Shown: one piece after another, positions 6,561-9,180 of the stretch
Layout: each line of letters starts with the position of its first letter
Position numbering within the stretch: the stretch's first letter is position 1
DNA from: Erysipelothrix sp. UBA3377
Lineage (GTDB): Bacteria; Bacillota_I; Bacilli_A; Erysipelotrichales; Erysipelotrichaceae
NCBI GenBank assembly: GCA_002359085.1
Contig: DEQB01000044.1
Location: 23,884-33,063 of the forward strand
Direction: 5' to 3'
Length of the DNA: 9,180 nt
Notes under the pieces: generated by a model
What the model was told of the DNA's origin: nothing
Databases searched by the model: none
What the model saw: only the letters and a program-made list of their open reading frames with translations
Program-made: the position numbers and the translations under genes

Positions 6561-8741
6561 TTAATCTCCCTTCAAAATTACTGGAACTGACTTAGCTTCA
6601 AATTTATTAATAAGTGTAATCATTAAAATAACATCAATAATTAATATGATAATTATCATCCCGAAAAATATCGCTATATTTACTCTGTCACCCAACAAAG
6701 GGTTTGCTAATCTGTTTTGAATATCAGATACAATAAAAGTCGATATTAACGTGCCTAATACTATATATATGAGTCCTTCATATCGTTTAAGTCTAGAGAA
6801 TCCTTGAGAATAGAATATAGCAATATACATTTTGAAGTTTTCTATGTATGTTACGGTGATCATGTAAGAAAACATCGTAATAATAATTAATGTGCTGAAA
6901 ATTGACAAAACTAATGAGAGCATTGTTTCTCGATAATTCATAGATATCATAGAATATAGGTCGTTAACACGAAACATATTTGGATCCGTAATTTGATTAG
7001 AAACGATTTCTACAAATTCCTTTACAGTTTCTGGATCATTTGGAAGAATTATAGAATCATTATTAATTGAATCTACGTGATAGCTAGGGTCATCTACAAT
7101 CACTAGAATTATTGGCGACTCTATGACATAGCCAGATGTAGCGAATCTACTCACCGTCGGAGTGTCTTTTGTGTATACGACGTTTTTAAATTGATTGCTA
7201 TGTGTATCAAACTCTTTAAGTCTTGATTCGGGCACATATATAGTATTAACTTCCAATGATTCAGTATCAATTTTATTATTTTCTGTATCAAACATTTCAT
7301 AATTTTTAATCAAATTTCTATTTACACTTACATACTTAAGGGTCTCATCAGCAAAATATTGATCATTATACGCATCAACGTATTGATGTAATTGCATCGA
7401 ATTAAGGTACATTAACTCTAAATCTTCTATAATCGAAAACAGCCATTGGTTCTGTTCCATTGTTTCTTCCCAATTCATCTCATATCCATAGTTAATTGAA
7501 CGAACAATTAAATGATCTTGATAAAAGGTGTGTGTATCAAAGTAGTCAAGGTACTCCCTATCTGCAACTGCCTGTTCAAAAAGCTGTGCAATCGGAAACG
7601 AAAGTAAAATTATAGCAACTACTTTAACAAGAACACTAAAGTACATGATTATCCCCGCCTTAAAAGTTTTCTTAAGTGAGTTACTCCTAAGAGATATCTT
7701 CAATAGACCATAAAAGACAATAGAAAGTAATGTCATAAGTACGATATACACAATAGTAAATGAAGTTAGAATACTTAAGAATTGGTGGGTTACAGATAAT
7801 TTAAAATTAAGTGCTAAGACTGAGACAACAACCAAAGTAGCGCCAAAAGATAATATTGAAACTACAATAGACTGGCTGAATAATCTCCTAAAAATAACCC
7901 CTTCCTTATTACCATATAAATGACGAATTGATATCTCTTTTGATTGAGTTAAAGTAATATTCAGTAAAATTAAGATCAACGAAAACATCGTTAAGTAAAC
8001 GGTGGACTTAGGATACTCTAAAGGGTTTTCCAATAAATTGTAGTTCATTTTATCATTAACGTAATTTTCAGAACTCGTATCCATAAAAAATCCCATGTTG
8101 CAAATTCTAAATTCATCTTCGAATTTTGTTTCTGTACACATATAATTTGGCCTTACAAATTCTATTTCAAGATATTTCTTGAAATTATCAACTTCTGTTT
8201 CTGGTACTACAAAATACATTAGAATAATACTGTTATTATCACTCAATTCAAGATCTCCCAATAGAGAAATTGGTTTATATACTGTCTTCTCTTTAAGAAA
8301 ATTAGAACTTGGATTTCCTGAGAATCGATTAAATTGTTCAACGTATATGGTTGCATTAATATCACTATAATCATTAGTAATATAATAAGACTTTGAAAAA
8401 TCAACTTCACCACTCAAGTCCAAATGACTTATGATTTCTTCGCTATTTGACGAAATATAAAACTCGACAAATATATCGTCATTTACGAAAGAACGATCAA
8501 CTATATATCCATCATAATTTACATTCCCATAGAACTCTTGAATGATTTTAACAAAATCAATCCCTTCTTTTAACGTTTCAGTAACTGCATTAAATTCAAT
8601 CAGAACTTTCTCATTTCCATTTGTTTCCGATAACAGAGGCATAAGATGAGAAAAATTGTATCCTGCATCAAAATTGATAAATGATACAAAAAAGATTATG
8701 AGTGCAGCAAATGCAGAGAATATAATGTTTAGTCTTTTCAT
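6561..8741 (-). CDS. Bacteriocin-associated integral membrane protein (DUF1430-type, MacB/FtsX-like permease), intact copy
   Basis: A 726-residue membrane protein of the family found beside lactococcin 972-like bacteriocins and called putative immunity or export protein. Its predicted plan is an N-terminal helix (about 5-23), a large outer domain (25-245), four helices (246-265, 291-312, 323-346, 362-385), a second outer domain (390-605) and three helices (607-632, 654-672, 688-711). The short cytoplasmic motif after helix 2, KEISIRHLYGNKE (268-280), has a counterpart after helix 6 (KMYIAIFYSQGF, 637-648), consistent with two duplicated FtsX-like halves. The large outer domains set it apart from simple channels and suggest contact with an extracellular partner. 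ATG 8741 is preceded by AAGGAT, which lies inside the end of a 13-codon mini-ORF. The ATPase partner follows with a one-base gap. A decayed paralogue lies at 3133-5312. The family is clear; the biochemical role (immunity, export or both) is inferred. Confidence 0.88.
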   Translation of the reverse strand: MKRLNIIFSAFAALIIFFVSFINFDAGYNFSHLMPLLSETNGNEKVLIEFNAVTETLKEGIDFVKIIQEFYGNVNYDGYIVDRSFVNDDIFVEFYISSNSEEIISHLDLSGEVDFSKSYYITNDYSDINATIYVEQFNRFSGNPSSNFLKEKTVYKPISLLGDLELSDNNSIILMYFVVPETEVDNFKKYLEIEFVRPNYMCTETKFEDEFRICNMGFFMDTSSENYVNDKMNYNLLENPLEYPKSTVYLTMFSLILILLNITLTQSKEISIRHLYGNKEGVIFRRLFSQSIVVSILSFGATLVVVSVLALNFKLSVTHQFLSILTSFTIVYIVLMTLLSIVFYGLLKISLRSNSLKKTFKAGIIMYFSVLVKVVAIILLSFPIAQLFEQAVADREYLDYFDTHTFYQDHLIVRSINYGYEMNWEETMEQNQWLFSIIEDLELMYLNSMQLHQYVDAYNDQYFADETLKYVSVNRNLIKNYEMFDTENNKIDTESLEVNTIYVPESRLKEFDTHSNQFKNVVYTKDTPTVSRFATSGYVIESPIILVIVDDPSYHVDSINNDSIILPNDPETVKEFVEIVSNQITDPNMFRVNDLYSMISMNYRETMLSLVLSIFSTLIIITMFSYMITVTYIENFKMYIAIFYSQGFSRLKRYEGLIYIVLGTLISTFIVSDIQNRLANPLLGDRVNIAIFFGMIIIILIIDVILMITLINKFEAKSVPVILKGD

Positions 8742-8743
8742 TT

Positions 8744-8785
8744 TTACTTATCCTTTAATCCAAATTTCACTCTAATTTTTCTCAT
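8744..8785 (-). CDS. Candidate 13-codon mini-ORF / leader peptide before the permease
   Basis: ATG at 8785 follows a good ribosome binding site (AAAAAGGAG, six nt spacing) and encodes MRKIRVKFGLKDK before TAA at 8744-8746. The permease ATG comes only two bases after this stop, and the permease's own weak Shine-Dalgarno (AAGGAT) lies within the mini-ORF. That layout would couple permease translation to the leader. The peptide is strongly basic (K/R at 7 of 13 positions) and has no signal sequence. It could also be a chance reading frame or the stub of a lost upstream gene. I recognise no known family. Confidence 0.4.
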   Translation of the reverse strand: MRKIRVKFGLKDK

Positions 8786-8855
8786 AATTTTCTCCTTTTT
8801 CTTTATGGGAATCTTTACATCAAAATGAAACTTTCTATTTAGAGACAGATATATG

Positions 8856-8868
8856 GTAGAATATCTAC
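8856..8868. promoter_or_regulatory. Inverted repeat GTAGA-ATA-TCTAC, possible operator
   Basis: A perfect 5-bp inverted repeat with a 3-nt centre lies between the probable permease promoter and the mini-ORF. It also falls between the boxes of an alternative weak promoter (TTGTCG at 8875-8870 and TATATC at 8853-8848, minus strand, 16-nt spacer). It may bind a dimeric repressor or form a small 5'-leader hairpin. No regulator gene is visible here. Confidence 0.35.
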
Positions 8869-8888
8869 ACGACAACTGAACATTTGAA

Positions 8889-8915
8889 ATTATAACCATC
8901 CTGTTTTTAAGTCAA
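8889..8915 (-). promoter_or_regulatory. Putative promoter of the permease-ATPase unit
   Basis: On the minus strand TTGACT (8915-8910, five of six consensus bases) is followed after 15 nt by a perfect TATAAT (8894-8889). The spacer is short, but these are the best-matching boxes in the region. The implied leader before the mini-ORF is about 95 nt. Confidence 0.5.
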
Positions 8916-9180
8916 GTCCTTAATTTTGTGTAAAATACTACAATTTAAGTTTTCACTTAATATATCCATCGAACTATAGTCAATCTCATGTAATTTACGT
9001 TACCACTCAAAATTATATGGGTACTCTCAAGATTTTAGATAAATATAGACTAGAGTCATTTGAAATCGTATAGATTCCAAAGAAAATCTAAGCTTAACTG
9101 CTTATGGCTTCATTAGTTCATTCTTTGGGTGGTAGTAAATTTCTAAATAAATCAAATTCTTAACATTCAATCTTCCGTAC
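8916..9180. other. Right-edge region with no confident gene
   Basis: AT-rich sequence upstream of the putative permease promoter. I find no bacteriocin-like gene here, although the usual operon order would place one just before the permease. On the minus strand an open frame enters from beyond the edge and ends at TAA 9102-9104; its 25 visible codons (ending HPKNELMKP) could be the tail of an upstream gene, family unknown. A 6-bp hairpin, TAGATT (9070-9075) with AATCTA (9084-9089), follows it but has no T-run. Confidence 0.35.

Noticed and set aside
6354..6590. Plus-strand 78-codon frame
   Set aside because: Antisense to the Walker A region of the ATPase gene.
8179..8370. Plus-strand 63-codon frame
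   Set aside because: Antisense to the permease outer domain; no supporting signals.

Overview
The window reads as chromosome of a low-GC Gram-positive bacterium (Bacillota), standard genetic code (TGA is a true stop, for example in thiN). Strong AGGAGG-type ribosome binding sites, a TPP riboswitch before thiT, an ECF-type thiamine S-component and a lactococcin-972-type ABC pair all point that way. A lineage near the Erysipelotrichia or Lactobacillales is plausible, but the sequence alone does not settle it. Apart from the 3' end of a tRNA-Ala at the left edge, every convincing gene is on the minus strand and is read from right to left.

Left part (1-2772): the tail of tRNA-Ala(TGC) with its terminator, then a short tandem repeat that may be an old integration scar. 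Next comes a thiamine salvage operon: TPP riboswitch, terminator, thiT (thiamine uptake), thiN (thiamine to TPP), and a terminator facing the tRNA. Upstream of it lies an intact M42-family metallo-aminopeptidase gene, separated from the right part by a clear minus-strand terminator (2743-2772).

Right part (2773-9180): a bacteriocin-type locus of the lactococcin 972 group. In transcription order it holds a 13-codon mini-ORF, an intact 726-residue membrane protein of the bacteriocin-associated family, and its ABC ATPase, translationally coupled. A small secreted, cysteine-free peptide of 113 residues follows and is the likely bacteriocin, then an attenuator-like terminator. Last is a second copy of the 726-codon membrane protein gene, now a pseudogene with four in-frame stops and one single-base frameshift. 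The order suggests two tandem bacteriocin cassettes: the first keeps permease and ATPase but has no visible bacteriocin gene, and the second keeps the bacteriocin but has a dead permease and no ATPase. If the peptide is still made, the surviving permease/ATPase pair would have to provide immunity or export in trans.

The stretches 2773-3132 and 8786-9180 hold no confident gene. The first may contain coding debris. The second holds promoter-like and operator-like sites and perhaps the end of a gene running in from the right.
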